Shown here: positions 6,663 to 13,153 of the stretch, in pieces
Layout: every line of letters begins with the position of its first letter
Position numbering within the stretch: the stretch's first letter is position 1
Origin: Bacilli bacterium
Lineage (GTDB): Bacteria > Bacillota_I > Bacilli_A > RF39 > UBA660
Direction: 5' to 3'
NCBI GenBank assembly: GCA_017411235.1
Contig: JAFPMR010000101.1
Location: forward strand, 1-13,459
DNA: 13,459 nt
Notes under the pieces: generated by a model
The model's database searches: none
The model's input: only the letters and a program-made list of their open reading frames with translations
Told to the model about the DNA's origin: nothing
Program-made: the position numbers and the translations under genes

Positions 6663-9026
6663 ATGAAAAGACTAAATGTACTTGGTATTCTTTTGGTTGC
6701 TTGTATTTCATCATTTTTCTTTGTAAATAAAGTTGAAGCTTTGTTTAAGACTTCAACTGAATCAAAAGTAAATAGTTTTACTATTCAAGACAAAGGTTTC
6801 TATGTTGTTACACATAAACAAATGGATTTGAATGGTGAATATACAATTGTTGATTCTCCTAATGATGAAGGAGAAGCTTTACTTGGTACAACAATAGCTT
6901 TAAGTCCTAGAAGTTATACAGGTTTTAAACAACCTGATCTACAAACTATAGTTATTGGATTTGGTACTCAAGAAGTAACTTATCTTTATGAAAGAGAAAT
7001 GTATTTACTGATTATCGAAAATGAAAATTATGTTACAACGAATACACCATCTGGACAATATTATTATGGTACAAATATTTATTTGTTAGCTGATGAGACT
7101 GATTCTCAAGGTAAAACATTTAAGAAATGGTCAGATGGCTCTATTGATAGAGGTCATACATTTGAAATGACTCAAGATGTAACTATTAAGCCAATATATG
7201 ATGATCCATTTATTGTAGAGTTTGAAACTAATGGTGGTTCTCCAGCAATTCCTTCTAGGGATATAGATCCTGGAACATCAATTGGTAGTCTTCCAGTTGT
7301 AACTAGAGATGATTGTGAATTAAGTGAAGGAAGTTATGATGATCGTAATTGTACATATGCCTATAAATTCTTAGGATGGTATTTAGAACCAACATTTGAG
7401 ACTCAAGTAAATGAAGATTATGTTCCAACTGAGAATGTTGTGTTATATGCTAAGTGGACAAAAGTATATTATCATGATGATGAAGAAGAGTTTAAAGGAC
7501 ATAATTTCCTTGATTCTGAAATAGCTTTATTTAGTGAAGAAAATGCTGGTAAAGACTTCATCGTTAGATTCACTTTAGATGAAATGAAGAATGGCCAAGG
7601 TGTTGGTGGAGAAAAACGTGCTGTGTTATTCTCTGACTTATATGAAAATGGACCAATATTCCCTGGTACAATGTTTAGATATGATTCAGATAACAAAATA
7701 AAAGACTTCCAAATTGTTGCCAATGTTAAGAATGTTAATAATACGTATGGTGGTAGATTAACAAGTACTGTCAGTGACTTTGAAGTTGGTATGACATTTG
7801 TCTTAATGCGTGAATCTGGTAAGTTATATTATAGTATTGATGGTGGAGAACACTTCATTAGATACAATGACTTTAGTGGATTTAATAGTTACTTTGATAC
7901 TACAGCAACATTTGGTGGTGAGTATAATGCTGATAATACACCATATCGTTACTTTAAAGGTACAATGTCTAATATGACTGTTGAAATAATTGAACCTAAG
8001 ACATATACTGTTCACTTTGATCCTAATGGTGGAACTGGTATGATGTTAGATCAAGAGTTCCCATTACATGGTTCAGCGCCATTAACTGCTAATAGTTATG
8101 AAAGACTAGCTTATATGTTTAGTCATTGGACAACTAATGCTGATGGTACTGGTGATAGATATGACAATGAGGAAGAAGTTGCTCAACTTGGGGCAGAAAA
8201 TGAAGTAGTAACATTATATGCTCAATGGGTAGATGCACCACGTTATACTGTTCATTTTGATGCTAATGGTGGACAAGGAACAATGGATGATCAATTATTT
8301 ATCTATAGTGTTGAACAAAATCTTACAACTTCAACATTAACTAAAGAAGGTTATGTATTTGGTAGTTGGAATACTTCTCCAGATGGTTCTGGTACTAGAT
8401 ATGAGAATGGTCAAGCTGTTAAGAACTTATCATCAACTGATGGAGGTGTAGTTACTCTATATGCTCAATATGTTAGAGCAAGTTATGTTCTTATGGGTGA
8501 AACAACATTCGATGGAGTAGATGATTACATAAATACTGGAATTAATATATTTGATGAAGATAATTATGATAGAGATTTTGATATTAGTTTCACAATTGTT
8601 GAAATTGGTCCTGCATTAAATCCTGTTAATGAAAACCAAACAACAGTTATGAATGCTAAAGATGAAACTAAGACTCCTGATGAAAACAAACGTGTTCCTG
8701 GATTTGCTACTCGTTTCGATTGGCAAAATACAAATAATATTCACTTTGTATCACATTGGGAGAATAATGAAAATCATGATTATACATTAGCTTCTACAAA
8801 TGCACCAGTTGAAGTACTATATAAACGTAGAGGTGGTATTGTTACTGTTGAATATACATATAATGGTAGAACAGTAACTAAAGATGTATATAATCAAAAT
8901 CTAGCTCAATTAGAACCTTATTCACCACTAAATATTGTATTTGGTGCTGCTCAAGATAAGGATCAGAATTATATTAGATTCTTCAATGGAACAATAGCAG
9001 ATATTAGAGTTGAAGTATTTGATTAA
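6663..9026 (+). CDS. Large secreted adhesin-like protein with InlB-type repeats and two LamG-like modules
   Basis: A 787-residue exported protein. A signal segment (4-26, ending KVEA) is followed by LFKTSTESKVNSFTI (27-41), matching the pattern after the signal peptide of the TasA-like neighbour, so it is a likely SipW substrate. Then, in order: a MucBP-like region (about 45-110, ending VTYLYER); a region with WSDG and FEMTQDVTIKPIY (112-180); an InlB B-repeat (List_Bact_rpt; 182-266, FETNGGSP...LGWYLEP...VVLYAKW); a LamG/concanavalin-like module (about 275-445, ending YFKGTMSNMTVEI); two more InlB-type repeats (447-523 and 527-603, each YTVHFDxNGG...TLYAQ); and a second LamG-like module (608-787, starting FDGVDDYINTG and ending FFNGTIADIRVEVF). 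There is no C-terminal sorting signal or membrane anchor. Such domains usually bind carbohydrate or host protein, so an adhesive role is inferred. AAGGAG lies 10 bases before the ATG. Confidence 0.85.
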   Translation: MKRLNVLGILLVACISSFFFVNKVEALFKTSTESKVNSFTIQDKGFYVVTHKQMDLNGEYTIVDSPNDEGEALLGTTIALSPRSYTGFKQPDLQTIVIGFGTQEVTYLYEREMYLLIIENENYVTTNTPSGQYYYGTNIYLLADETDSQGKTFKKWSDGSIDRGHTFEMTQDVTIKPIYDDPFIVEFETNGGSPAIPSRDIDPGTSIGSLPVVTRDDCELSEGSYDDRNCTYAYKFLGWYLEPTFETQVNEDYVPTENVVLYAKWTKVYYHDDEEEFKGHNFLDSEIALFSEENAGKDFIVRFTLDEMKNGQGVGGEKRAVLFSDLYENGPIFPGTMFRYDSDNKIKDFQIVANVKNVNNTYGGRLTSTVSDFEVGMTFVLMRESGKLYYSIDGGEHFIRYNDFSGFNSYFDTTATFGGEYNADNTPYRYFKGTMSNMTVEIIEPKTYTVHFDPNGGTGMMLDQEFPLHGSAPLTANSYERLAYMFSHWTTNADGTGDRYDNEEEVAQLGAENEVVTLYAQWVDAPRYTVHFDANGGQGTMDDQLFIYSVEQNLTTSTLTKEGYVFGSWNTSPDGSGTRYENGQAVKNLSSTDGGVVTLYAQYVRASYVLMGETTFDGVDDYINTGINIFDEDNYDRDFDISFTIVEIGPALNPVNENQTTVMNAKDETKTPDENKRVPGFATRFDWQNTNNIHFVSHWENNENHDYTLASTNAPVEVLYKRRGGIVTVEYTYNGRTVTKDVYNQNLAQLEPYSPLNIVFGAAQDKDQNYIRFFNGTIADIRVEVFD

Positions 9027-9031
9027 TAAAT

Positions 9032-9057
9032 AAAAAGAAGGTTTAACCTTCTTTTTT
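9032..9057 (+). terminator. Intrinsic terminator of the surface operon
   Basis: Stem AAAAAGAAGG (9032-9041) / CCTTCTTTTT (9047-9056), loop TTTAA, followed by more T. It lies 6 bases after the stop codon of the adhesin-like gene and closes the four-gene unit. Confidence 0.88.
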
Positions 9058-9099
9058 TATGTAAAGTTATTATTTTAAGGTTTTAATTATTTTTATTAA

Positions 9100-9108
9100 T
9101 GATATAAT
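9100..9108 (+). promoter_or_regulatory. Extended -10 promoter of the AI-2E transporter gene
   Basis: TGATATAAT with TATAAT at 9103-9108 and no clear -35. It sits 25 bases before the ATG at 9133. Confidence 0.6.
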
Positions 9109-9132
9109 AAATATCAACTTGGAGAGATGCTT

Positions 9133-10347
9133 ATGAAAGAGAAGATTAAAAATAAGTATGTTTATTGGGGCTTAACTGCTTTTTGTGTTTTAGCTGCTAT
9201 AGTATTCTTTTTCTTCTGTTTATATAGATGGGTTAGAATTAAAGCATTAATAGTTAGAGTTTTTAATATCTTCTTACCATTTATATATGGTTTAGCTATA
9301 GCATATATTTTAAATCCAGTCGTTATATTCTTTGATAATAAAGTGTTTAGAAAACTATTAAAGAATTCTAAGAATAAAGAAAAAGTATCTAGATATTTGT
9401 CTTTAACAATGGCTTCTATTATATTTATTGGTATTTTAGTTGGTATCTTTAGTTTACTTGTTCCAACTATGATTAAGAGTTTTGAAACTTTAGCTAGTAA
9501 TATTAATTTATATTTAAATGATAGTAAAATGTTTTTATTATCTTTCTCTAGTAATACTAAGTATGCTGAAATAATAGAATCTTTTTATGAAAATATTTCT
9601 AGTACTGTAGTAGGTTGGGTATCTACTGATAATTTGGAACATTTATTCTTAATTGTTAGAGAAGGAGTATTTAGTACTTTAAAGATTATTTATAACTTAG
9701 TAATAGGTTTTGTTATATCTATATATGTTTTATATGATAAAGAGAAATTTAAAGGTCAAATAAAAAAATTATTATATTCATTATTTAAAGAAGAAACTGT
9801 TGAAGGTATTTTAAATAGTGCTAGAAATACTGATAAGGTATTTGGTGATTTCTTTAATGCTAAGTTAATAGATTCTTTAATAGTAGGTATTATTTGTTTT
9901 ATAGGTATGATTATCTTTAAAATGCCATATGCTACAATGATTTCTGTTATAGTTGGTGTTACTAATATTATTCCTTATTTTGGACCTTATATTGGTGCTG
10001 TACCTTCTGCATTGATTATTTTATTAGTTGATCCTTCTAAGTGTATTTGGTTCTTATTATTTGTCTTTGTATTACAACAATTTGATGGTAGTGTATTAGG
10101 ACCTAAAATACTTGGTAGTAAGACTGGTTTAAGTAGTTTCTGGGTATTATTCTCATTATTAGTATTTGGAAGTATATTTGGTGTTGTAGGTATGATTATC
10201 GGGGTACCAATATTTTCAATTATTTATTCTATAGTTAATAATAAATTAAAGAAGAGATTAAAGGATAAGAATCTACCTGTAGATTCTAAAGATTATATAG
10301 AACCTAAAAAAGTTAAAAAGAAAATAAAAAAGATGCTAACGAGTTAG
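9133..10347 (+). CDS. AI-2E family transporter (PerM/YdiK-type, formerly UPF0118)
   Basis: A 404-residue polytopic membrane protein. I place the start at ATG 9133 and not at the in-frame ATG 9127, because 9127 directly abuts the Shine-Dalgarno GGAGAG (9121-9126) while 9133 lies 6 bases from it. Recognised family signatures: GLAIAYILNPVV in the first membrane pair, GVTNIIPYFGPYIGAVPSA in the conserved C-terminal half, then VLGPKILGSKTGLSSFWVL and GVVGMIIGVPIFSIIY. About eight hydrophobic segments are visible. Named members export autoinducer-2 or act as Na+/H+ antiporters, and most are uncharacterised, so no substrate is claimed. The C-terminal tail is very Lys-rich. The stop codon lies inside a bidirectional terminator shared with the convergent gene, and the two reading frames overlap by 12 bases. 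Confidence 0.9.
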   Translation: MKEKIKNKYVYWGLTAFCVLAAIVFFFFCLYRWVRIKALIVRVFNIFLPFIYGLAIAYILNPVVIFFDNKVFRKLLKNSKNKEKVSRYLSLTMASIIFIGILVGIFSLLVPTMIKSFETLASNINLYLNDSKMFLLSFSSNTKYAEIIESFYENISSTVVGWVSTDNLEHLFLIVREGVFSTLKIIYNLVIGFVISIYVLYDKEKFKGQIKKLLYSLFKEETVEGILNSARNTDKVFGDFFNAKLIDSLIVGIICFIGMIIFKMPYATMISVIVGVTNIIPYFGPYIGAVPSALIILLVDPSKCIWFLLFVFVLQQFDGSVLGPKILGSKTGLSSFWVLFSLLVFGSIFGVVGMIIGVPIFSIIYSIVNNKLKKRLKDKNLPVDSKDYIEPKKVKKKIKKMLTS

Positions 10348-10358
10348 CACCTTTTTTT
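10334..10358. terminator. Bidirectional terminator overlapping the stops of two convergent genes
   Basis: Stem TGCTAA (10334-10339) / TTAGCA (10344-10349), loop CGAG. On the plus strand it is followed by CCTTTTTTT; on the minus strand by TCTTTTTT. Both stop codons (plus 10345-10347, minus 10336-10338) are written in the stem itself. Confidence 0.8.
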
Positions 10359-10674
10359 CTGTGTTATGATAAAGTCTTCTAATTAATTCTATTCCCTCTG
10401 AGCAGTATATTTCAGTCATTATGTGTATAGTTGGTTCGCTACTACCAATGTAACGAGGACAACTATCTATAATTGCTTTTAACTCTTCGTCTGAAGCTCC
10501 GTTTGCTTTAGCACTTAAAAGTTTTACAAATGTTTGTAATACAGCTGGTCCTCTTAATGTTGTAACATGATAAGCTATACATTGTTTCCAGGCATTTTGT
10601 TCTTCTTGTACTATTAAGTCTTTTGATATTGCGTAGAAATCTTTTGCTAATTCTCTTCTTTTTAGAATATTCAT
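10336..10674 (-). CDS. Small soluble protein of unknown function under a manganese riboswitch (112 aa)
   Basis: The protein appears wholly helical and cytoplasmic: no signal peptide and no membrane span. The N-terminal half is basic to neutral (NILKRRELAKDFYAISKDL), with a Trp at 29. Three Cys (32, 72, 91) and three His (36, 84, 103) are spread along it; C32-x-x-x-H36 and the CPRY and HIMTEIYC segments could supply metal ligands, but no known metal motif is complete. I do not recognise the family. The start is ATG 10674, 8 bases after a G-rich Shine-Dalgarno (AAGGGGGG). It has its own promoter inside the hpt end and a yybP-ykoY riboswitch leader, so expression should rise with Mn(II). Because read-through from hpt also enters the leader, hpt and this gene may form a conditional operon. 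A role in manganese handling is inference from the leader only. Confidence 0.8.
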   Translation of the reverse strand: MNILKRRELAKDFYAISKDLIVQEEQNAWKQCIAYHVTTLRGPAVLQTFVKLLSAKANGASDEELKAIIDSCPRYIGSSEPTIHIMTEIYCSEGIELIRRLYHNTEKKVLTR

Positions 10675-10705
10675 ATTTCATTCCCCCCTTATCATAAGAG
10701 CAATG

Positions 10706-10738
10706 AAAAAACTCTTATGAATTTATATTCATAAGAGT
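10706..10738 (-). terminator. Riboswitch-controlled intrinsic terminator (expression platform)
   Basis: A perfect 12-base-pair inverted repeat, ACTCTTATGAAT / ATTCATAAGAGT, with a four-base loop, followed on the minus strand by TTTTTT. Its 5' arm contains CTCTTA (10732-10737), which is also the 3' strand of the aptamer's P1 helix, so aptamer and terminator exclude each other. It is probably also the only terminator for hpt transcripts. Confidence 0.85.
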
Positions 10739-10813
10739 CTTGTTCGATTAAGTTTAATCCGGTATTCGTGTTGACGAATTAAACCATATCTCTATGGGAA
10801 CTACTCCCTCTTA
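10732..10813 (-). promoter_or_regulatory. yybP-ykoY manganese riboswitch aptamer (compact form), ON switch
   Basis: Read on the minus strand: P1 TAAGAG (10808-10813) pairs with CTCTTA (10732-10737). It is followed by the conserved GGGAGTAG (10801-10808). P2 is CCATA-GAGA-TATGG (10784-10797), closed by a GNRA tetraloop. P3 is TTTAAT / ATTAAA (10778-10783 / 10753-10758), framing the conserved CGTCAA (10771-10776) and ACCGG (10759-10763). The end carries CAAGAC (10737-10742). These blocks, in this order, are those of the yybP-ykoY family that binds Mn(II). Only 7 bases separate CGTCAA from ACCGG and about 10 bases stand where P4 would be, so the distal P3 and P4 arms are minimal or missing. Mn binding would stabilise P1, take up the terminator's 5' arm and allow transcription. 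Confidence 0.85.
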
Positions 10814-10822
10814 AGTATCTTA

Positions 10823-10851
10823 ATTATATCATTTTTTGAGCATTTTTTCAA
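10823..10851 (-). promoter_or_regulatory. Promoter of the Mn riboswitch and 112-aa gene, inside the hpt 3' end
   Basis: On the minus strand TTGAAA (10846-10851), a 17-base spacer and TATAAT (10823-10828), with the TGA of an extended -10 being the hpt stop codon itself (10829-10831). It is the best-scoring promoter by eye in the window and gives a leader beginning just ahead of the aptamer. Confidence 0.75.
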
Positions 10852-11407
10852 TTTTAGCTTGGTATTCTAATACTGTTTTTTCTTCGTCTCTATCGCTTAT
10901 AAAACAGTGAATAGCAGGTAGGTTACGATACTTTTCATCGTAGTCCATTCCATAACCAATTACGAAAAGGTTAGGGATAGTAAAACCAGAATAATCAGGT
11001 GTCATTTTTACTACTCTTCGATCTGGTTTATCTAATAATGTACATATTTTTAAACTAGCAGGTTTTTCTCCTTTTAGATAATCTACTAAATATGATAGGG
11101 TTCTACCAGTATCTATTATATCTTCTACTATTAAGATATGTTTACCAGTTACTGGTTCATCTAAATCTAGTTTCATTTTTATTACACCTGTACTATTAGT
11201 TCCTTCGTAACTAGATAATCTCATACATTCGACGATAACATTTTTTCTTAAGTATTTAGTTAAGTCAGCAGTAAAGTAGATTGATCCTTTTAGTAGACAG
11301 ATTACTGTTAGATCCTTTCCTTTATAGTCGTTTTCAATTTGTTTTGCAAGTTCTTTAATTCTTCGTTGGAGCATTGATTTAGTAATTAATACTTTTTTCT
11401 TTTTCAT
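10829..11407 (-). CDS. hpt: Hypoxanthine(-guanine) phosphoribosyltransferase
   Basis: A 192-residue cytoplasmic enzyme of purine salvage that joins hypoxanthine or guanine to PRPP, giving IMP or GMP and pyrophosphate. Motifs: LLKGS (38-42), the PPi loop; SSYEG (65-69), the flexible catalytic loop; the PRPP-binding VEDIIDTGRTL (94-104) with the paired acidic residues; LLDKP with Lys127 of the purine site; and GYGMDYDEKYRNLP (151-164), the C-terminal signature of the HPRT group, which separates it from Xpt and Apt. Length is normal for the family. ATG follows GGAGG with a 4-base gap. The gene is divergent from the purine permease and so forms a salvage pair with it, but it has no guanine riboswitch of its own. 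The TGA stop is followed directly by TATAAT of the next promoter, and no separate terminator follows. Confidence 0.94.
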   Translation of the reverse strand: MKKKKVLITKSMLQRRIKELAKQIENDYKGKDLTVICLLKGSIYFTADLTKYLRKNVIVECMRLSSYEGTNSTGVIKMKLDLDEPVTGKHILIVEDIIDTGRTLSYLVDYLKGEKPASLKICTLLDKPDRRVVKMTPDYSGFTIPNLFVIGYGMDYDEKYRNLPAIHCFISDRDEEKTVLEYQAKIEKMLKK

Positions 11408-11435
11408 AAATCCTCCATTAAAAAAAGATATATAA

Positions 11436-11464
11436 ATTATATCATTTTAGTGATGCTTTTTAAA
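11436..11464 (-). promoter_or_regulatory. hpt promoter
   Basis: Minus strand TTTAAA (11459-11464), a 17-base spacer, TATAAT (11436-11441) with TGA extension (11442-11444). It overlaps the region where the divergent permease promoter has its -35, so the two RNA polymerase sites probably compete. Confidence 0.6.
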
Positions 11465-11472
11465 GATGGTTG

Positions 11473-11481
11473 TGATATAAT
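11473..11481 (+). promoter_or_regulatory. Extended -10 promoter of the purine permease gene
   Basis: TGATATAAT with TATAAT at 11476-11481. The -35 match is poor. It gives a transcript starting close to 11488, about 13 bases before the guanine aptamer. Confidence 0.6.
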
Positions 11482-11500
11482 TTAGGTGAAAAATAAAGAT

Positions 11501-11569
11501 AGTCATATATGTTCGAAAATATGGTTCGAATGTTTCTACCTATTCACCGTGAATGAATAGACTATGACT
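11501..11569 (+). promoter_or_regulatory. Guanine/hypoxanthine (purine) riboswitch aptamer
   Basis: All parts of the purine aptamer are present. P1 AGTCATA (11501-11507) / TATGACT (11563-11569) is 7 perfect pairs. P2 TTCGAA (11512-11517) / TTCGAA (11525-11530) has the loop AATATGG. The joining segment TGTTTCTACC is present, and P3 CTATTCA (11540-11546) / TGAATAG (11554-11560) has the loop CCGTGAA. The base before the P1 3' strand, C at 11562, corresponds to C74 of the B. subtilis xpt aptamer, which pairs with guanine or hypoxanthine; adenine riboswitches have U there. This agrees with the purine permease downstream. Confidence 0.95.
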
Positions 11570-11625
11570 TGATGTTATGCTACTTAGATACCCATAGTCT
11601 ACAGAATTTTTGTAGGCTTTTTTAT
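11558..11625 (+). terminator. Guanine riboswitch expression platform: antiterminator and terminator
   Basis: The terminator is AGTCTACA (11596-11603) / TGTAGGCT (11611-11618) with one G-U pair and a 7-base loop, ending in TTTTTT. A competing 9-base-pair antiterminator forms between TAGACTATG (11558-11566) and CATAGTCTA (11593-11601). That antiterminator uses the aptamer's C74 region and half of its P1 3' strand, and half of the terminator's 5' arm. Ligand-bound aptamer therefore frees the terminator: an OFF switch. Confidence 0.9.
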
Positions 11626-11656
11626 TTTTCAAAAAATATTTTATGGAGGTGTGTTT

Positions 11657-13153
11657 GTGGCTAGACAAACGAAAAAAGAAGTCGGTAAATTTGATGCCTT
11701 TTTCGAGATTACTAAAAGAAAATCGACAAAAAGAATTGAAATAGTAGCCGGCTTAACAACATTCTTGGCGATGGCTTATATTTTGATCGTCAATCCAAAT
11801 AATATCTTGTGGGGAGGCACAGCGGATCCTAGATTCTCTAGCGTATTTATTGCTACTGCGTTAGGTGCATTTATAGGTACGTTGTTGATGGCATTACTTG
11901 CTAAAATGCCACTTGCTCAAGCACCAGGTATGGGTCTTAATGCGACTGTTGGAACAATAGTAGGAGGTGCACTTGGTATTGCTTACTCATATGGTAATGC
12001 AATGGCATTAGTATTTGTAAGTGGTATTATTTTCTTACTATTATCTATTATTCCTTGTGGAAGAAACAAGGATGGTAAATTAATCTCTTTAAGAGAGAAA
12101 ATCTTTGAAGGAGTACCAAAAGCAGTACGTACAAGTATTTCTGTTGGTATTGGTTTATTTATTGCATTTATAGGATTACAAAATGCACATATTATAGTAG
12201 ATAATCAATTTACTTTAATTCAATTAGTAGATTTTAATAATAAAGCAGCATGGGCTGCAGGGGGAGTAGCAAGATTTGCTACAGTAGCACTTTTTGGTTT
12301 AATTGTTATTGGTGTACTAGAACATAATAAAGTTAAAGGTTCTGTTATTTGGGGTATGTTAGCAGCTACTTTATTAGCTATTCCTTTAGGAGTTGCTGAT
12401 ACTTCAATTTTAGCTGGTAAGGTTGATGGAATTAGTTGGAAATTCTGGGAGAATATTGCTAACTTCTTCAAAGGTGGAGAAAACTCAGTATTCTTAGCAT
12501 TATTCCATGGAGGATTTAATTTCCCTAAAGGAGCAGCAATGACTTCTATTATGTTAGTTGTTTCATTCTGTATGATTGATATGTTTGATACAATGGGAAC
12601 TGTAGTAGGTTGCTGTAAGAATGCTAAATTAATGGATGAAGATGATAAACCTATTAATTATGGTCAAATGATGTATTCAGATAGTATTGCTACTGTTGCT
12701 GGTTCTGTTTTAGGTACTAGTACAGTTACTACATTTGTTGAATCAGGAGCTGGTGTTGCTGCTGGTGGTAAAACTGGTTTAACTGCTTTAACAACTGCAA
12801 TATTATTCTTATTATCAATTTTCTTATTACCATTATTTGCATTTATACCATCTGCTGCTGCAGCAAGTGCATTAATCTATGTTGGTGTATTAATGATGAA
12901 AAATGTTGTTGATATTGATTTTGATAATGTTAAACAATCAATTCCTGCATTTGTAACTATTATTACAATGGTACTTGCATATTCAATTACTGATGGTATT
13001 GGAATGGGAATTATTTCATTCGTAGTATTAGATTTAATTATTTGGTTAATTGATTTAATAAGAGGCAAGAAAGCTAAATTAGAGATTACTTGGGTAACTT
13101 TAATAATATTTATTCTATTCCTAGTTTACTTCTTAGTGCCAACAGTTATATAA
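11657..13153 (+). CDS. pbuG: NCS2-family (AzgA/PbuG-like) guanine-hypoxanthine permease
   Basis: A 498-residue membrane transporter with about 12-14 hydrophobic segments that would import purine bases with protons. The true start is most likely GTG 11657 (MARQTKKEVG): the Shine-Dalgarno GGAGG (11645-11649) lies 7 bases away, whereas the in-frame GTG at 11651 is almost on top of it. Signatures of the AzgA/PbuG branch: AYILIVNPNNI; QAPGMGLNATVG; SVGIGLFIAFIGLQNAHIIV; DMFDTMGTVVG; and GTSTVTTFVESGAGVAAGGKTGLTA. These separate it from the xanthine/uracil branch (PbuX, UraA). The guanine riboswitch in the leader supports purine substrates and predicts shut-off when guanine is plentiful. The hpt gene is divergent and would trap the imported base as a nucleotide. 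A terminator follows directly. Confidence 0.93.
   Translation: MARQTKKEVGKFDAFFEITKRKSTKRIEIVAGLTTFLAMAYILIVNPNNILWGGTADPRFSSVFIATALGAFIGTLLMALLAKMPLAQAPGMGLNATVGTIVGGALGIAYSYGNAMALVFVSGIIFLLLSIIPCGRNKDGKLISLREKIFEGVPKAVRTSISVGIGLFIAFIGLQNAHIIVDNQFTLIQLVDFNNKAAWAAGGVARFATVALFGLIVIGVLEHNKVKGSVIWGMLAATLLAIPLGVADTSILAGKVDGISWKFWENIANFFKGGENSVFLALFHGGFNFPKGAAMTSIMLVVSFCMIDMFDTMGTVVGCCKNAKLMDEDDKPINYGQMMYSDSIATVAGSVLGTSTVTTFVESGAGVAAGGKTGLTALTTAILFLLSIFLLPLFAFIPSAAAASALIYVGVLMMKNVVDIDFDNVKQSIPAFVTIITMVLAYSITDGIGMGIISFVVLDLIIWLIDLIRGKKAKLEITWVTLIIFILFLVYFLVPTVI

Noticed and set aside
6181..6714. Two minus-strand open frames (6181-6393 and 6484-6714) opposite sipW and the adhesin start
   Set aside because: They lie antisense within strongly supported genes, have no ribosome site and show no plausible protein features; they are shadows of AT-rich coding sequence.
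6653..6730. Short plus-strand frame starting ATGATG just before the 787-aa gene
   Set aside because: The AAGGAG site ends directly at its ATG, leaving no spacer, and the frame stops after about 25 codons; the ATG at 6663 is better placed and opens the real gene.
7472..8015. Minus-strand open frames opposite the 787-aa protein gene (7472-7723 and 7824-8015)
   Set aside because: They are antisense to a continuous, domain-rich gene and have no start signals.
8026..8475. Tandem DNA repeat or CRISPR-like array
   Set aside because: The similarity is between two InlB-type protein repeats of about 80 residues; the DNA is diverged and there are no spacers or short direct repeats.
10732..10813. Tetrahydrofolate riboswitch or T-box as an alternative for the Mn leader
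   Set aside because: GGGAGTAG alone resembles the start of the THF aptamer, and AGTA occurs in T-boxes, but the T-box sequence, the THF pseudoknot elements and matching gene types are absent, while CGTCAA, ACCGG and CAAGAC match yybP-ykoY in order.
10829..10831. Mycoplasma-type code with TGA as Trp
   Set aside because: TGA ends hpt and copA at the expected family lengths, Trp is written TGG, and no TGA occurs inside the genes.
12220..13068. Minus-strand open frames opposite the purine permease gene
   Set aside because: They mirror the hydrophobic codons of the permease and have no promoter or ribosome site of their own.
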